Shown: positions 46,831 through 59,326, counted from the stretch's first letter. The stretch: DNA of 64,000 bases from Microplitis mediator (GCF_029852145.1 NC_079971.1:13249697-13313696); one strand, 5' to 3'. A program made the numbers and translations. Notes: a model not told the origin generated them from the sequence alone.

Positions 46831-48229
46831 CTTGGACGACTGATTATTTTCAAGCGTAATTTACCTTATCAACAACCCTGAGATAGTTATTTTCTAAAAT
46901 GTCCAAAATATTTCATAATAGCAAGTATATTTAATATGCTAAAAAATAAAAAATCTTTATAGCAAAAAAAAGTATTTTATTACTATTTTAGTTGTTTCTA
47001 TCAAAGGCATAGTTAAAAATATTTTGACTAAACAAATAAATTATATATCATTATATGCAAAAAAAAATTTAAATACAAAGCATAAAAAATATAATTATAA
47101 AAAACTTTCTTTATTATTCAAAATAAAATTTTCAACCAATTTTCGAAAAAGCCATTGAAAAAAAATAACTATTATTTTCATATATTATCACTCGGGAAAA
47201 ATGTTTTTATAAAATTTTATTCTGAAAATGGCCTGGTAAAATTTTATAAAGTGTTATAAAAATTTATGAAGTTTTGTATAATTTTATAAAATTAGATAAA
47301 ATTCTATAAAATTTCACTGTAAAGTCTTCAAAAATTGTATGAAATTCTGGTGTCATCTAGACTCTGCAAAGAATATGATTCCGCGGTAATAAAAGTTGTA
47401 TTACTATTTTTCAAAAAGTTATTCAATTGTAAATTAACATTTTTTTTAGGGGGTTTGTGTTGTCATGACAGGCGGTTTGAAAGTTTGAATAATTAATCTA
47501 TAAATTTGTTGCTTCTTGCAGCTCTTTTTATAAACATACTCATCAAGATGACGTCATGAAAGTTTATAAAATACTTTTATTCCATTAATTATTAATTTTT
47601 GAAGTAACAAAAAAATTAAAACTCTAAATAATGTATGTTAAATAATTTTTTTTTTAATTTTAAGCTATTACTGATTTTATGTACTTGTTAGGCACTATAT
47701 GATTACTTTTAAAATTTTTTTATGCATATAAATTTTTATTAACAAGTAGATTTATTAAATATTTTTGAGAAAATTTTTTTCATCATATTGTTAGCGTAAG
47801 ATGATAATGATTAAAAAAAAAAATTCCTTAAAAACAAGATTTTATTGTTTATAATAGTTTTTTTCATATTTTGATTATTTAAATAAATATTTTAGAAATC
47901 GTTATGTAATTTAAATCATAATTTGCATTTCTAAATCTACTGGCGAAAAAAAAATTTTATTCATTCAAAAATTAATTCATTTATTTGTTTAACAATTTGT
48001 TATTAACAATTTTTTTCCTTTATTTTAATTTTTTTCTAGAACATAAAAAAATACAAAAACAGCAACTTGCAACAAAACAGCAAAAAAAGATTTTTTCAAT
48101 TTATTAAGAACCATTCTGATTTTGGATCACGACAAAGTCCAAACACTGACTCGATTTGTCAACAAACGAATTGCTGTAACTCTGCAACTATTGCAGATAC
48201 AGTTTTTTACCTTCGAGTCGTTTTTATAC
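46831..48229. other. AT-rich interval with ATTTTATAAAAT word cluster
   Basis: No gene. At about 47190-47350 a cluster of AAAATTTTATAAAATT-type palindromic words follows ATCACTCGGGAAAAATG (W8). The remainder is simple AT-rich DNA. Confidence 0.4.
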
Positions 48230-48560
48230 AGTATGACTAAAGCTTTCTTATAAATTTTTAACCTAACATTTATCTGTTATAGTTCTCTAGCTACACGCAT
48301 TTGTTTATAAGAATTATGATATTTTCTATTTCTTACAATGCTTATATCTCATAAACAAATAATGTTGTGACAAATACGATCATTTAACTATTTAAATATA
48401 TTTTTTTTATATTTTTAACCTTAATTGTTTTTGTGATTTTGGAATAAAAAATGTATACCTGAATAATTATTTCCTTTATACCTCGAATAGAACTTGAAAT
48501 TAATATTTTTATAATAAGGAACTTCGTTCCTATCTGGTGTCCCAAGACATTACACGGTTT
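48230..48560. repeat. Inverted-repeat arm, left member
   Basis: Inverted match, with small differences, to about 63655-64000. Shared blocks include TTTATAAGAATTATGATATT, CTAGCTACACGCATTTG and AAGGAACTTCGTTCCTATCT. The GGAACTTCGTTCC core is itself palindromic. The partner runs off the window. Confidence 0.8.
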
Positions 48561-49615
48561 TTTTGTAAAATACTACAAACGATATAAGGAATAAAGTTGA
48601 CATAAATTTGGAGGATGTTCATTTTTTTTTATAAGAAAATTAGATGTAAAATGAAATATGTTGGAAACTATTAAGAAGTTATCGAGACAAACTAGTATCA
48701 TTGTTTTTGGGATTTTATAAAGAACAAAATGAATTTTAAACGAAGTCTCTACGACAAATAGTTGCTGAGATAAAAATTATCAAAGCGCGAAAAACGAGAA
48801 AGCGCGTCATTTGGTCCGCGCGCGGATAAACAAAAGATTGTAACTCGGCAGAAAATCGATATTTTTACAAATTTTTTTTTATCCTCTTAGTAAATCGTAT
48901 ATCAACCATAAAAAAATTTGGGAACTTCCAAAATAATTTTTTCGAATAGTAAATTCAAAAAAAGTAAAAATCACTTTTTGTTAAATAAAAAATAAAAAAA
49001 TTTCTTGCTGCGGGACTTAGAAAAAATTGAACTTCGTATATCTTTGGGAAGTGTTAGGGACAGAAAGTGGGCAAAAGACGTAGTGTCTTTCTCTAAAGGA
49101 TTAAGTCCGTGCGTATCCCCACGGACAGATTGTGATCTTTTTTTTTTTTTTTTTTTTCGTCTCCAACGACTGAAATTCTCTTTTTCATCAATTCTCATTT
49201 CTCGTTTTGTTATAAATAATGTCATCAAAACTTAAAAAAAACATTCTTACAATATAAGTATCAAAAGATTGCAAATTTTCTGAATCGGAAAAATAACTCA
49301 TCGTGTAAAGAACTTTTTTTCAAAAGTTGATGTCATTGTTCTTAATAAATTAGTTAACAAATTAAAAAAAAAATCTTTTCTACAATATAGGTATCAAAAG
49401 ATTCCAAATTTTATGAATCGGAAAAATTACTTATCGTGTAGAAAACTTTTTTTAAACAAGTTCTTTTCAAATTTGTTAACTAATTTAATATAAATAATCA
49501 CGTAAACTTCCAAAATATTTCATTTTAGATGTAATTTTTTTATAAAAAAAAAATGATCATCCTCCAAATTTATGTCAACTTTATTCCTTATATTTTTCGA
49601 GTATTTTAAAAAAAA
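48545..49615. mobile_element. Imperfect foldback element
   Basis: TAAGGAATAAAGTTGACATAAATTTGG at 48577-48602 is repeated inverted at 49570-49595, with further inverted matches inward (TTAGATGTAAAATGAAATAT). A direct-repeat pair (GTATCAAAAGATT near 49257 and 49389) lies inside. No coding capacity supported. Confidence 0.55.
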
Positions 49616-49824
49616 TTTTCAAAATCGATCTTTACCCAACGAAAAAATGATCTTTGAACATTTTTTCGTGCGCATCGACTGGACTATATGTTTATAGCTT
49701 GAGCGCTCAAGCAAAAGTCTGAAGTTCAGATATACAAATTAGAGCCCTTTCATTGTTACAAATATATTGAAATGAAAGCCTGTAAGTAAACGTGCTATAG
49801 TGTATTGTGGACGCATGTAAACGA

Positions 49825-50350
49825 ATGGACAACGGAAATAACAGCTATTACAGAAGAAAGAATCATTTTAAAGGTGAGTTTTAAATTTTAACTTTGATGT
49901 TTAGTGTGCGTTGAGTCCTTAAACGTATTACATGTTTCCGATTTCTTGTTTCTGAATTAAATAATTTTTTTTACTCATTAAATGAATAATAAGTGTACAT
50001 AATTTTTTTTCAATTACGTAAAATTTTAAATTAATATTAAAGTCGTGATTAACGAAACTTTTCGTCGAATTCTATTGACGATTGTTTCAAAGTGCCGAAG
50101 AAATCGAACTACTATGAATCCAGATGAAATCACCCAGGAACCAATCAATCAATCGATTGATTATTTAAAAGAATGTCTTAGTTACGCGTCAAACTTCAAG
50201 GAAAAAATTGAAATTTTAACTTTTGTACCTGGTGAGTGGAGTACTCAAAAAGTTGCACATACATTCAATGTTTCACATTCATTTGTTCACAAACTACGTC
50301 TTTACCAAAAACGGCTGAAGCGAAATAAATCTAAAATTATTTTATCACAG
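49825..50350 (+). CDS. U1 family transposase-like gene, amino-terminal exons
   Basis: Exon 1 (49825-49873) starts ATG and encodes MDNGNNSYYRRKNHFK up to the donor GTGAGT. Exon 2 (50043-50350) begins after AATATTAAAG in matching phase (the split codon completes as GTC). It encodes INETFRRILLTIVSKCRR, then CLSYASNFKEKIEILTFVP, GEWSTQKVAHTFNVSHSFVH and KLRLYQKRLKRNK, ending at a GTAATG donor. The WSTQKVAHTFNVSHSFVHKLR segment looks like a helix-turn-helix. I link it to the U1 carboxy exons at 21565-22655 from memory of the domain order in similar multi-copy proteins, so the link is inference. No downstream exon was identified here. The GTG at 50045 is not a start. Confidence 0.5.
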
Positions 50351-50733
50351 GTAATGTACTGTCATTATATTTCATTATATAGTAATTACGAAATTTTTAG
50401 TATTTTTTTGTTGCATTTTTAGATAATCAAAACTGTTAAAAAGCAACGATGAACGTAAAAGATATATTTAAATCATTTAAAGAAAAAAAATGTTTTTACC
50501 AAAACCAAATTTTTGGGATACTCTAAGTTACCTTCGTTAATCTTAGGTGCATTTAATATATAATAATATATATGAGGGTATTAGAAATAAAGTAATATGA
50601 AAGAAAAAAAAAATATTTAGTCTATAATTTTTTTGAAGAAGCAACATTTTATGAGTTCAAAACCACTTCAGATGGGAAAAAATATTTGTCAATTATATTC
50701 TTTCAGTTCTGATACCTTCATATGTACATATTA

Positions 50734-51295
50734 GGGTGGGTTGAAAAAAAAACTTTTTTTTTGTTTTTCTTAGCATGGGGGTAGATTTTGTACCTTATAA
50801 AGAAAAAAAAATTTTATGAAAAAAAAAATTTTTTTACTCGACATTTTGAGGTGGCCCACTCGTTTTTAAAATAAATAATTGATCAAACGGGGTAGTCCCA
50901 ACAAAAAAAATTACATGGTGTTCTAGAATCTGTAGGGTGTGCCCTTGAAAGCTAATTGAAAGTCAGAACTTAAAAAAATTTTTTTCTATTCTTTTTGTAA
51001 TTTAAGTAAAAAATCCAAAAATGAAAAGCATTTCCTTTTGAATGAAAATGAGAGTGAAGTAAAAAAAAATCACATTCGAAATTAGTAGATGTTGGACAAC
51101 GATTTTAGACAAAAAAAAATTTTTTTGTTGGAACTACCCCGTTTAATCAATTATTTATTTTAAAAACGAGTGGGCCACCTCAAAATGTTGAGTAAAAAAA
51201 TTTTTTTTCTCTTAAAAAATTTTTTTTTTTTGTAAGGTACAAATTCTACCCCTATGCAAAGAAAAACAAAAAAAAAGTTTTTTTTCAACCCACCC
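50734..51295. mobile_element. Foldback element, TIR GGGTGGGTTG, TA target, uninterrupted copy
   Basis: 562 bp, TA at 50732-50733 and 51296-51297. Same family as 24883-26446 but without the Helentron-like insert, so it gives the empty site for that insert. Confidence 0.85.
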
Positions 51296-51297
51296 TA

Positions 51298-52378
51298 GTA
51301 CATATATATTTTTAAAAAATTATAGTCGGAATTTCCACCTCTTGATCGATTCCACATATAGGAAAGAATAAACTTCTATTAGAGTTTTAGCTAGTTATTT
51401 CTATCAAATTCATCTGTAAGAAAATTTTATTATACGATCTACGATGCAAAATTTTTAGCTTGCTTTATCAGAAATTATAACTTTCACTATCTTAATCAAT
51501 TATAACTATTATCAAAATATTAATATTTCAAATATTTTCTCCGAAGTTTTCTATTTTCTATACAAATATTATAAGAAAAATATGGCTTTATTAGAGTTTT
51601 AGAGTTATATATCGAAACTATTAGCTTTATAGAGAAACTATACGTTTTTTAACCAGCCATTTAAAATTGTTATTCCAATAGATGTATGGCCTTTAAAAAT
51701 TGAAACATTACTGAAAAAAATTTTTTTCTCACTTTAAGTTTAAATAACTTCTAAACGATCAACTATAATTATAGTTTTTTAAAATTAATCTTATAATTTC
51801 TAATATGGGCTTTAATTCATATCATTATGTTTTCACTTAGCAATGTGTCTTCAATATTCTTATGGTTTCAAAAAGCATTTGTATTATTTTAAAATTTTAT
51901 CTTTAAAGTAATATAGAATTGAAAATTTATTTTTTTCTTTAATATTCTTAATTTATCTTTCGAGCAATACTGTAAAACGTATATTACTTATTTATTGTAT
52001 CAATTTTATTTAATTGCTTTTGAATGATCTAGGCTCCTTGAATATTTAAAATTTTGAAATCCAGGTATGAGTCTATTGTCTGTTTGGAACTCTCAATATC
52101 TAATGAGGGCTAAGCTAGAAAAATGGAGTACCAAGAAATATCTAATAACTATTGCAGACTCTATATACTTAGTAATTACATTTGTCTATGCCCTCCCTTG
52201 TCGTTACTTTGGGAAAAGAGAAAATTTAAGTATTTCATTCGTTAGTTTACTGCATCCTTTTAGTCAGTTACCACGTATCTTTTAAAATGTTAATTTCAAA
52301 AAAGTTCATATACTTAGTCTTCAGTTATTGTGAAATATTATTCATTACAATTTATTGTACCATTGAAATTTTGTGAGC
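51298..52378. other. AT-rich interval upstream of the hAT gene
   Basis: No repeat or gene identified. It should contain the hAT 5' end and promoter; I could not fix a terminal inverted repeat or the 8-bp duplication. Confidence 0.3.
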
Positions 52379-53367
52379 ATGGCTACTAAACAAACTAGAG
52401 AAAGAAAACGAAGTGAAATCTTGAAGCTTTTTGAGTATACAGAAAACCAGGCGAAGTGTAAAGTTCCTAACTGTAGTTCTAAAGCTGTAAGTATATTTAT
52501 TATTCACGATTTCTTCTAAAAACGCGGATAACATCCCTTAATAGTTGAGTCTCTTATTTGTTATAAAGATAATTACAGTAATATATCATTAACAATTGTT
52601 AAGCATAATTTCGTAGATCAATCGTTGTTTTGTAACAGTTTTGAGTGTTTAAAAATAATTTTAAGCGAATTATTCTTAAGTTTTTTTAGCAATCGAAATG
52701 TTTTTCTTTTTTAATTTATGTCTAGAACTAAAATACAATTTTTTATAAATTTATAAATTTTTTTTTTCATTTCTTTTATAGAATGAGCCCAGTCACAATC
52801 AAAAGCGTCATATAAAGGATCGACACCGAGAAATTTTTAATCAATTTAAAAGCCAATATGACAGTGAATTATCATGTACTGACGCTGAAGAAGCGTCAAA
52901 AAAGGAACTTAAATGTTTAACGAATGTTCCTTTAAACAAAACACTTATGAAGACCGCACTTTTGAAGCTGATGACTATTAATGGCCGTCCTTTCTCAATC
53001 ATTCAAGATGAAGGGATGCGGATGATTCTGGATCGACTACTTTCTAGGCTACCAGAAAAATCGGTCATCAATGAAGAACCCATTAAAGACGACGTTCTTG
53101 ATGCTGCTGAAAGAATCAAGAAAAAAATTCAGGAAGAAGTGCTAGCAAGTCATTTAGTCAGCTTGAAAATCGATATTGCATCACGAATGGGGTGGTCATT
53201 TTTAGGAGTCAATGTACAATATATTTAAAAAGCTAGAATAATAATCAGAACACTTGCAGTTGAAGCAATAATGGAGAAGCATTCAGGTGAAAATTTGAAG
53301 AAATTGATACTAAACATATTGGAACGGTGTGGAATCGATTTAAGAAATATTTATTCCTTCACATCTG
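52379..53367 (+). pseudogene. hAT transposase, amino-terminal part
   Basis: Exon 1 (52379-52486) encodes MATKQTRERKRSEILKLFEY and the first Cys pair CKVPNC of a BED-type zinc finger, then a GTAAGT donor. Exon 2 starts at 52782 after TTTTATAG, supplies the His pair (HNQKRHIKDRH) and continues in frame through TINGRPFSIIQDEGMRMILD, LASHLVSLKIDIASRMGWSF, a TAA stop at 53226 and IIIRTLAVEAIMEKHSG. It ends at the 53368 insertion, in the block where hAT enzymes have the first catalytic Asp (TTDNG). The flanks here read T-S-G-N-G if the insert is ignored, so Asp appears substituted. The intact enzyme would excise and integrate hAT elements. Confidence 0.8.
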
Positions 53368-54683
53368 CACGGAAAATAAAAAATAGTAGTGGCAACTCTC
53401 TGAGATAGTACTGAGTACTTTCTATAAAAAAAAAAATTTCATAAAGCACTGTATACTATCTAGACTGTATCCACTACTCTCTGGATAGTACTGAGTACTT
53501 TCCCAAACAGAAACCACCAATATCTCATATAGTACACTCTTAGACAGTAGTCAGTGGCATCTGTAAAGTAACGAGTACTTTGCCGGAAAGTATAGGCGCG
53601 TTCCTAAGATATTACAAGATACTATCTGCAGATAGCACGTGTGTCGATCTGTAGATGGCAGTGGTTACTGCGCAAGACAGGACTGTATACTGTCTGAGAT
53701 AGTAACCAGTGCTTTTTCAAAAAGTTTTCAGGTATATCCAAGACAGTAAAAGTGAATTACGATTTTGAATTTTATTATTTCATTAAATTAAGCCGAATCA
53801 AAATCAATTAACTTTAATTCAGGGAATGAAGTCGTAATAGCTAATAATACCAATAAATAATTAAAAACTAATTGTGTCGAACAAAATTTTTTTCACGTTC
53901 AATTTTATAAAAAGGTATTAATAAAAAATTAACTAAATGAATGTAGTTTTTTTTTTGTAACGCAACTTATATTATATTGTTTTAATTTTCAAAGATGTAT
54001 TCAGCTATTTTTTTTTTATTTTCTACAGGTGAATTTTCTTTTCAAAAAAGTATACTTTTTTATAGTTATCTTATTAATTACAAGTTTTGTAATTTAGATT
54101 GAAAAATTGTCAGGTTTAAAATTTTTCTTTTTTGAAAAGAAAATTCACCTGTAGAAAATAAAAAAAAAATAGCTGAATAAATCTTTGAAAATTAAAACAA
54201 TATAAACTTATTTGCGTTACAAAAAAAAAAACTGCTTAGTTAATTGATTTTGATTCGGCTTAATTTAATGAAATAATAAAATTCAAAATCGTAATTCACT
54301 TTAATTGTCTTGGATATTCCTGAAAACTATTTGAGAAAGTACTGGTTACTATCTCAGACAGTATACAGTCCTGTCTTGCGCAGTAACCACTGCCATCTAC
54401 AGATCGACACACGTGCTATCTGCATATAGTATCTTGTAATATCTTGGGAACGCGCCTATACTTTCCGGCAAAGTACTCGTTACTTTACAGATGCCACTGA
54501 CTACTGTCTAAGAGTGTACTATATGAGATATTGGTGGATTCTGTCTGGGAAAGTACTCAGTACTTTCTAGAGAGTAGTAGATACAGTCTAGATAGTATAC
54601 AGTGCTTTCTGAAATTTTTTTTTTTACAGAAAGTACTCAGTACTATCTCAGAAAGTTGCCACTACTATTTTTTATTTTCCGTG
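53368..54683. mobile_element. Palindromic-word foldback W9 (AGTACT words) inside hAT
   Basis: The inverted ends are CACGGAAAATAAAAAATAGT. The arms extend about 390 bp of AGATAGTACTGAGTACTTTC-type and ACTGTATACTGTCT-type words, then AT-rich DNA to a centre near 54030. TG flanks both ends (53366-53367 and 54684-54685). Removing 1,316 bp plus one TG restores the hAT frame. Non-autonomous. Confidence 0.85.
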
Positions 54684-55267
54684 TGGTAACGGGACAAATA
54701 TGGTCAAGCTCTGCGAATTATTAGCTACCGAACGCGATTTAGAAAACCAAGATGAGATAAATGATGATAATATTTGTAGTGTTAAAAAAACTAATACGGA
54801 CGCTACAAATGAAGCCATTGCTGTCTTGACGGATTCTCTAGTACACGATTTGGACATGGAAACTGATATCATTGGAAATACTAGTATAGATATTTGTGAC
54901 CTTGAAGACGATAATGAATTACAATCTGATTCATTAAAACTTGAACTCACCGACTCAATGGAATTGCTTCAGCAAAGTTTGTCATTGGTTGATATACGTT
55001 GTGCAGCTCATACGCTGCAACTTGCGGTTCAGGCAGCAGTCAAGAACTTGAATCTCCAAAAATCTTTATCGAAAGCAAGAAGTGCAGTGAACATTTTTAG
55101 AGTTGATTCCATAATGAATGCAATAAGACGTCGACGCCCGACTGCTTCAAAACCCTTTCTTGATTTGCCTACTCGTTGGCAATCTACGCACGATATGTTA
55201 TCGTCACTAGTGAAGCTAGAAGATTTTAAAAGTTATGTTCCACAAACGACCGCAAATGATTGGAATC
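54684..55267 (+). pseudogene. hAT transposase, central part
   Basis: Continues with MVKLCELLATERDLENQDEI, a long acidic insert, then IRCAAHTLQLAVQAAVK, which carries the CxxH motif (C-A-A-H) typical of the hAT catalytic core. Next come KPFLDLPTRWQSTHDMLSSL and FKSYVPQTTANDWN. It is cut after the GAATC duplication by the BEL/Pao element. The last about 27 residues of the ORF spanning this point belong to the LTR and not to the transposase. Confidence 0.8.
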
Positions 55268-55918
55268 TGTTCAAATCTCCCACGCTCAGATATTCAATTC
55301 TCACCGTCGATATCTTATCGACCGTATCATCGATCAGTCATCTACAATAGGTGGCTCCGCTAGTGGCGTTCTCATATAAAAGACCGCTGAAGTGGGGGTG
55401 AAGAAGACGGATGCGCTGTCTCACTCACTCTTTCAACTCTCTCTCTCACTCATATAGTTCTCAGTGATTTCATGGCTGACGCCTCGTGCTCTCGTAAAAT
55501 CCTTTTGTTATAATCAAATCATTTGCTTTCTCAGTAAATTACTCAGTGCATTTTGTTTATAATAATTCATAGTAAATATTCAACTAATTATTTTTGCTCT
55601 CATAATTAATCTCAGTGTTTTTAGCAATTCAATTGTTCTCACCTCGTGTACCGGCATAGTTACCGCCAAGTCGCCATCTTGGCCACGTGTTGATCGCGAG
55701 TTTAAGTCTCATCAAATAAACATCACTGATATTAAATAATTGCAAGTCTCATCCTAAATAATTAGCATAAACTGTATATATTGTAAATAAAAAATTTATA
55801 GTGTTTATTAATTGCAAATTCAGTGTTAAATAAATTTATTCACTACCTGCCAATTCACACACACCAGATCCTCTCATCCTCTCATTATATAATTGATTAG
55901 AAATTAATCATTTAAACA
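55268..55918 (+). repeat. 5' LTR of the BEL/Pao element
   Basis: TG...CA ends (TGTTCAAATC ... TTTAAACA). Contains a TATA box. Confidence 0.9.
55374..55382 (+). promoter_or_regulatory. Putative TATA box in the BEL/Pao 5' LTR
   Basis: CATATAAAAGACC lies about 107 bp from the LTR start and is conserved in the 3' LTR at the same position. It is the likely core promoter of the element. Confidence 0.55.
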
Positions 55919-55923
55919 TTTTT

Positions 55924-55941
55924 TGGTCCTTCGAGCCGGAT
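55924..55941 (+). promoter_or_regulatory. Primer-binding site of the BEL/Pao element
   Basis: TGGTCCTTCGAGCCGGAT just after the 5' LTR. The leading TGG complements a tRNA CCA end; the tRNA species was not determined. Confidence 0.65.
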
Positions 55942-56035
55942 CGTGTGAATTGGTTGAATAAATTTATTTAAATTAAACTTTCTCAGTGACGCTAAGTAAC
56001 TTCAGTGCACCACTTTGCGAATTAATTAGTGTGAA

Positions 56036-57706
56036 ATGTCAAGTGTACTTTTAGACTCTCATCGATTAACGCATCATCAGAGCATCTCATCTGTGACTGT
56101 TCTCAGCGTCTCATCATCAAGCAGGAAATTACTGTCAGTTTGTTCTTTGTCTCATTACCATTCTCAGGCTCAATTGAGCATTGCATTTTTCTTGTGTGTC
56201 TCATTCAGATCTTTTACAGATATGGCTACTGTGGCTAACAAAATTGTGCTTCAGATGCACCGGATCTCAGTTTTCACCGCCGTTGCGGCATCCGCTGAAG
56301 CCGGCATAGTCGACACGCTCTCATTACGTGCAGCTAACTCGAAGTTGGAGCTTCTCACCCAACACTGGAGCAAATTTGCTGAAGACCACGAGAAATTACT
56401 ATCATCTAAGACCGACGTGACGGTCGAACACAAATATTTCACTGACGGTTCGTTTGAGAAGGCTCTCAAACTGTTCCAAGGAGCTCAAGATGCTCTGCTC
56501 CATCGCATCCATGAGGTGGAATCAGCATTACCGTCTCAAGGTAGTGTCCTGGCCAACTCAAGTCTCATCGTGCCAGCTAGAAGTTGGCTTAATGTCCCTA
56601 CTATCCCTGTGCCCAAGTTCTCAGGCAAATATCAAGAGTGGAAACACTTCCACGACATGTTTGTCTCGATCATCGGGGAAAATGCATCTCTCACATCAGT
56701 TGAGAAGATGTACCACCTCAAGTCGGCATTGGAGGGTAATGCCGCCCGTCTCATCGCAAACATCAGAGTCATTGGGGACTCGTTTGCATCGGCTTGGGAC
56801 GCTGTTGTCCAACAATACGACAACAAGCGTCTTCTCATCTTGGCGCAGCTTGATAAGCTGTTCAGCATCCGACCAGCTGACAGCAACTCTGCCAAACAGC
56901 TCAAGGCAATCATCAACACTGCCAACGAGGCAGTGCAAGCTCTCAAGGTTCTGGGATCGCTCACCGAGCACTGGGATCAGATCCTGGTCCATCTCATCGT
57001 ACAAAAGCTTGATATCTCATTACGTAAGGCTTGGGAAGTCCATTTAGGCACTTCGATGGAATTTCCAAGCTACGAGGACCTGCGTTCATTCCTCATCGGT
57101 CGCGCCAGAGCTCGTGAAGCCATGGAGTGTGGTGTTTCACCACGCAAGCCAGCTAATGATTCACGCAGCCACCTGGGAACCAAATCTTGTGTCTCATCTG
57201 CTCACGTACACGTAGCAACAGCGCCTCAGTCTCAGCAATCTCAGCCAGGGCAGTCTCAGTCTCATCAAACGCAAACGCAGTCTCATCCACCAACACGAAA
57301 CCAGTAATCTCACCCGCCATGATCTCAGTCAAACACGTCTCAGTCTCATCCAGCAATGCCAAAAAGCACGCTCTCATTCAAATCAGATTACTGTCATTGC
57401 TGTAAGGGCAATCAATTCATCGTCGGATGCCCGAGATTCCAGGCAATGTCCCCGGATGAATGGTTCCAGCTAGCAGCGCATTCTCACTTCTGTCGAAACT
57501 GTCTTGGCGACCACAGTTTCGAAAATTGTCAATCTAAGGGCCGTCGTCACTGCATGGAGTGCGACGACCCTCACCACTCAATGCTGCACTATTCTCGTCT
57601 CATGAGGCTTACCAAGAAGCCACCTGCAGCAGCTGCTGAAACTCAGCAAGTTTCAACACCACCTGCATCTCATCCCGAAGCTCAGCAGCAAACATCTCAG
57701 CAATAA
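56036..57706 (+). pseudogene. gag: BEL/Pao gag with zinc knuckles
   Basis: Open from ATG at 56036; a second in-frame ATG at 56222 (MATVANKIVLQMHRISVF) is the more likely native start by comparison with Pao gag proteins, which usually begin near the heptad-rich segment. The capsid domain (DUF1759 type) shows VPTIPVPKFSGKYQEWKHFH and MYHLKSALEGNAARLIANI. A Gln/Ser-rich linker (SQQSQPGQSQSHQTQTQS) contains in-frame TAA (57305) and TGA. The zinc-binding block follows: YCHCCKG, CPRF, HFCRNCLGDHSFENC and HCMECDDPHH. The frame ends in TAA at 57704. Gag packages the RNA. Confidence 0.85.
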
Positions 57707-58447
57707 CAATTTTGCAGTTTTCAAGCAGCAGCTTTCATCTCATCCGCCATCAGCCGTGCTCCAGATCACAAGCATGTGACATCTCGACCGACAGTGCTGT
57801 TGGCAACCGCACAAGCTCTCATCTCTCATCAATGAGGCTCGTCTCATTGTATCAGAGTCCTTATTGATCCCGGATCAGAACTTACTCTGATTTCTCAAGC
57901 TGCTGTTCGCACTTGCAGTCTCATCTCTCAGCCATGCAACATACCTTTGCAAGGAGTTGACAATATCTCATCAGGGAAAACCTCAGGCATGGTCTCATTC
58001 AAACTGCAGTCTACCATCTCATCAGAATACGCATACCTCAACGCACACATTCTCAAGAACATCACAGCGCAGATTCCATCAGTCTCAATCTCACCCACTC
58101 TTTGGTCTCATATTCAAGATTTAGAACTCGCTGACCCAGAATTCTACAAAATTGGCATTCTCATCGGCGCAGATTTCTACGGTCAAATTATACGACCAGG
58201 TCTCACAGCAGAAAGTTCATCAGAACCGATCGCTATGCAAACCATGCTCGGCTGGACAGTTCTCGGCCCAGTTCATAAACAATCTCATCATTCACCTAGA
58301 CTGTCTCATCATATCATCTCAAATGCTCAACTGCACGACTCTCTCACCAAGTTCTGGGAACTTGAAGAAGTTCCAGAGTCCTGCAACGAAACTTTCACCG
58401 TCGAGGAAGCCGAGTGTGGAGCTCACTTCCTATCAACTTATTCTTGA
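57707..58447 (+). pseudogene. pol: BEL/Pao aspartic protease domain
   Basis: Same frame as gag. After a TGA near 57834, RVLIDPGSELTLISQAAVR contains the protease core, with D-P-G in place of the usual D-S/T-G. Then come LWSHIQDLELADPEF and IGILIGADFYGQII, the pattern of DUF1758. It ends LGWTVLGPV and a short region before the TGA at 58445. It would cleave the polyprotein. Confidence 0.75.
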
Positions 58448-59326
58448 GACGCATCAGGACGATAAATCGTCCGTCTACCATTCAAATTATCATATCAGAA
58501 GCTAGGTGAATCTCGTCATATTGCGCAGCGCTGTCTCAACCGTCTCATGAAGTGTCTGTCTCAAGACCCGGAACTTCAAGGTCAATATACTGCCTTTCTC
58601 AACGAGTATGAAGCACTCGGACACATAACTCGAGTCTCATCAACATCGCCTGAACCATCTCATGTATATTATTTACCTCATCATTGCGTTGTTCGCGAAG
58701 ACAGCGAAACTACCAAGTTGAGGGTCGTGTTCAATGATCCTAGTAAAACATCATCTGCCAGTTCTCTCAATGATCATCTACATATCGGACCAAGCCTGCA
58801 ATCAAAGATCTGTGATGTACTTCTGTACCTCAGAAGTCACAGATACATCTTCTTGACTGACATTGTTAAGATGTTTCGCCAAATTCTCATCCACCCTGAT
58901 GACAGGGACTATCAGCGCATTCTCTGGACAGAGAACGGTCTCACTGTGGCTTATCAACTCAACACCGTCACATATGGCACTCGACTAGCACCATATCTTG
59001 CTGGCCGAGCTCTCAAACAACTTCTCATCGACGAAGGGTCTCAATATCCACTTGCAGTGGAACCCTTTCAAAAGGGCAGCTACGTCGACGACATCGGCGA
59101 CGGTGCCGACAATCTCAGCGATCTCAACGACATTGCCAATAATGTCGAGGCACTTTGCAACTTAGGTTGCTTTCCACTAGCTAAATGGAAAAGCAATCAT
59201 CCTCGGTTCAGCAAAATCTCATCATCACTCAGTCCAGAAGATTCTCATTCATTCTCAGACCACATCTCGAAAATCTTCGGTCTCTCATGGAATTATCAAG
59301 AAGATGTTCTCACGTTTGCTGGCTAG
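58448..59326 (+). pseudogene. pol: BEL/Pao reverse transcriptase
   Basis: In the same frame after TGA (58445) and TAA (about 58460). Blocks in order: YEALGHITRV, YYLPHHCVVRED, LRVVFNDPSKTSSASSLNDH, FLTDIVKMFRQILIHPDDRD, TYGTRLAPYLAGRAL and the catalytic GSYVDDIGDGAD, then CFPLAKWKSNHPRF. The order H-H-V-V and the YVDD with these neighbours are characteristic of BEL/Pao RT. The frame stops at TAG 59324. Confidence 0.85.

Noticed and set aside
50045..50422. Start of the U1 piece at GTG 50045 and extension to 50422
   Set aside because: An upstream ATG exon joins in phase through a normal intron, and a donor site at 50351 ends the exon.
55268..55350. Carboxy end of the central hAT ORF (SPTLRYSILTVDILS)
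   Set aside because: Encoded by the BEL/Pao LTR; the same sequence recurs at 61715.
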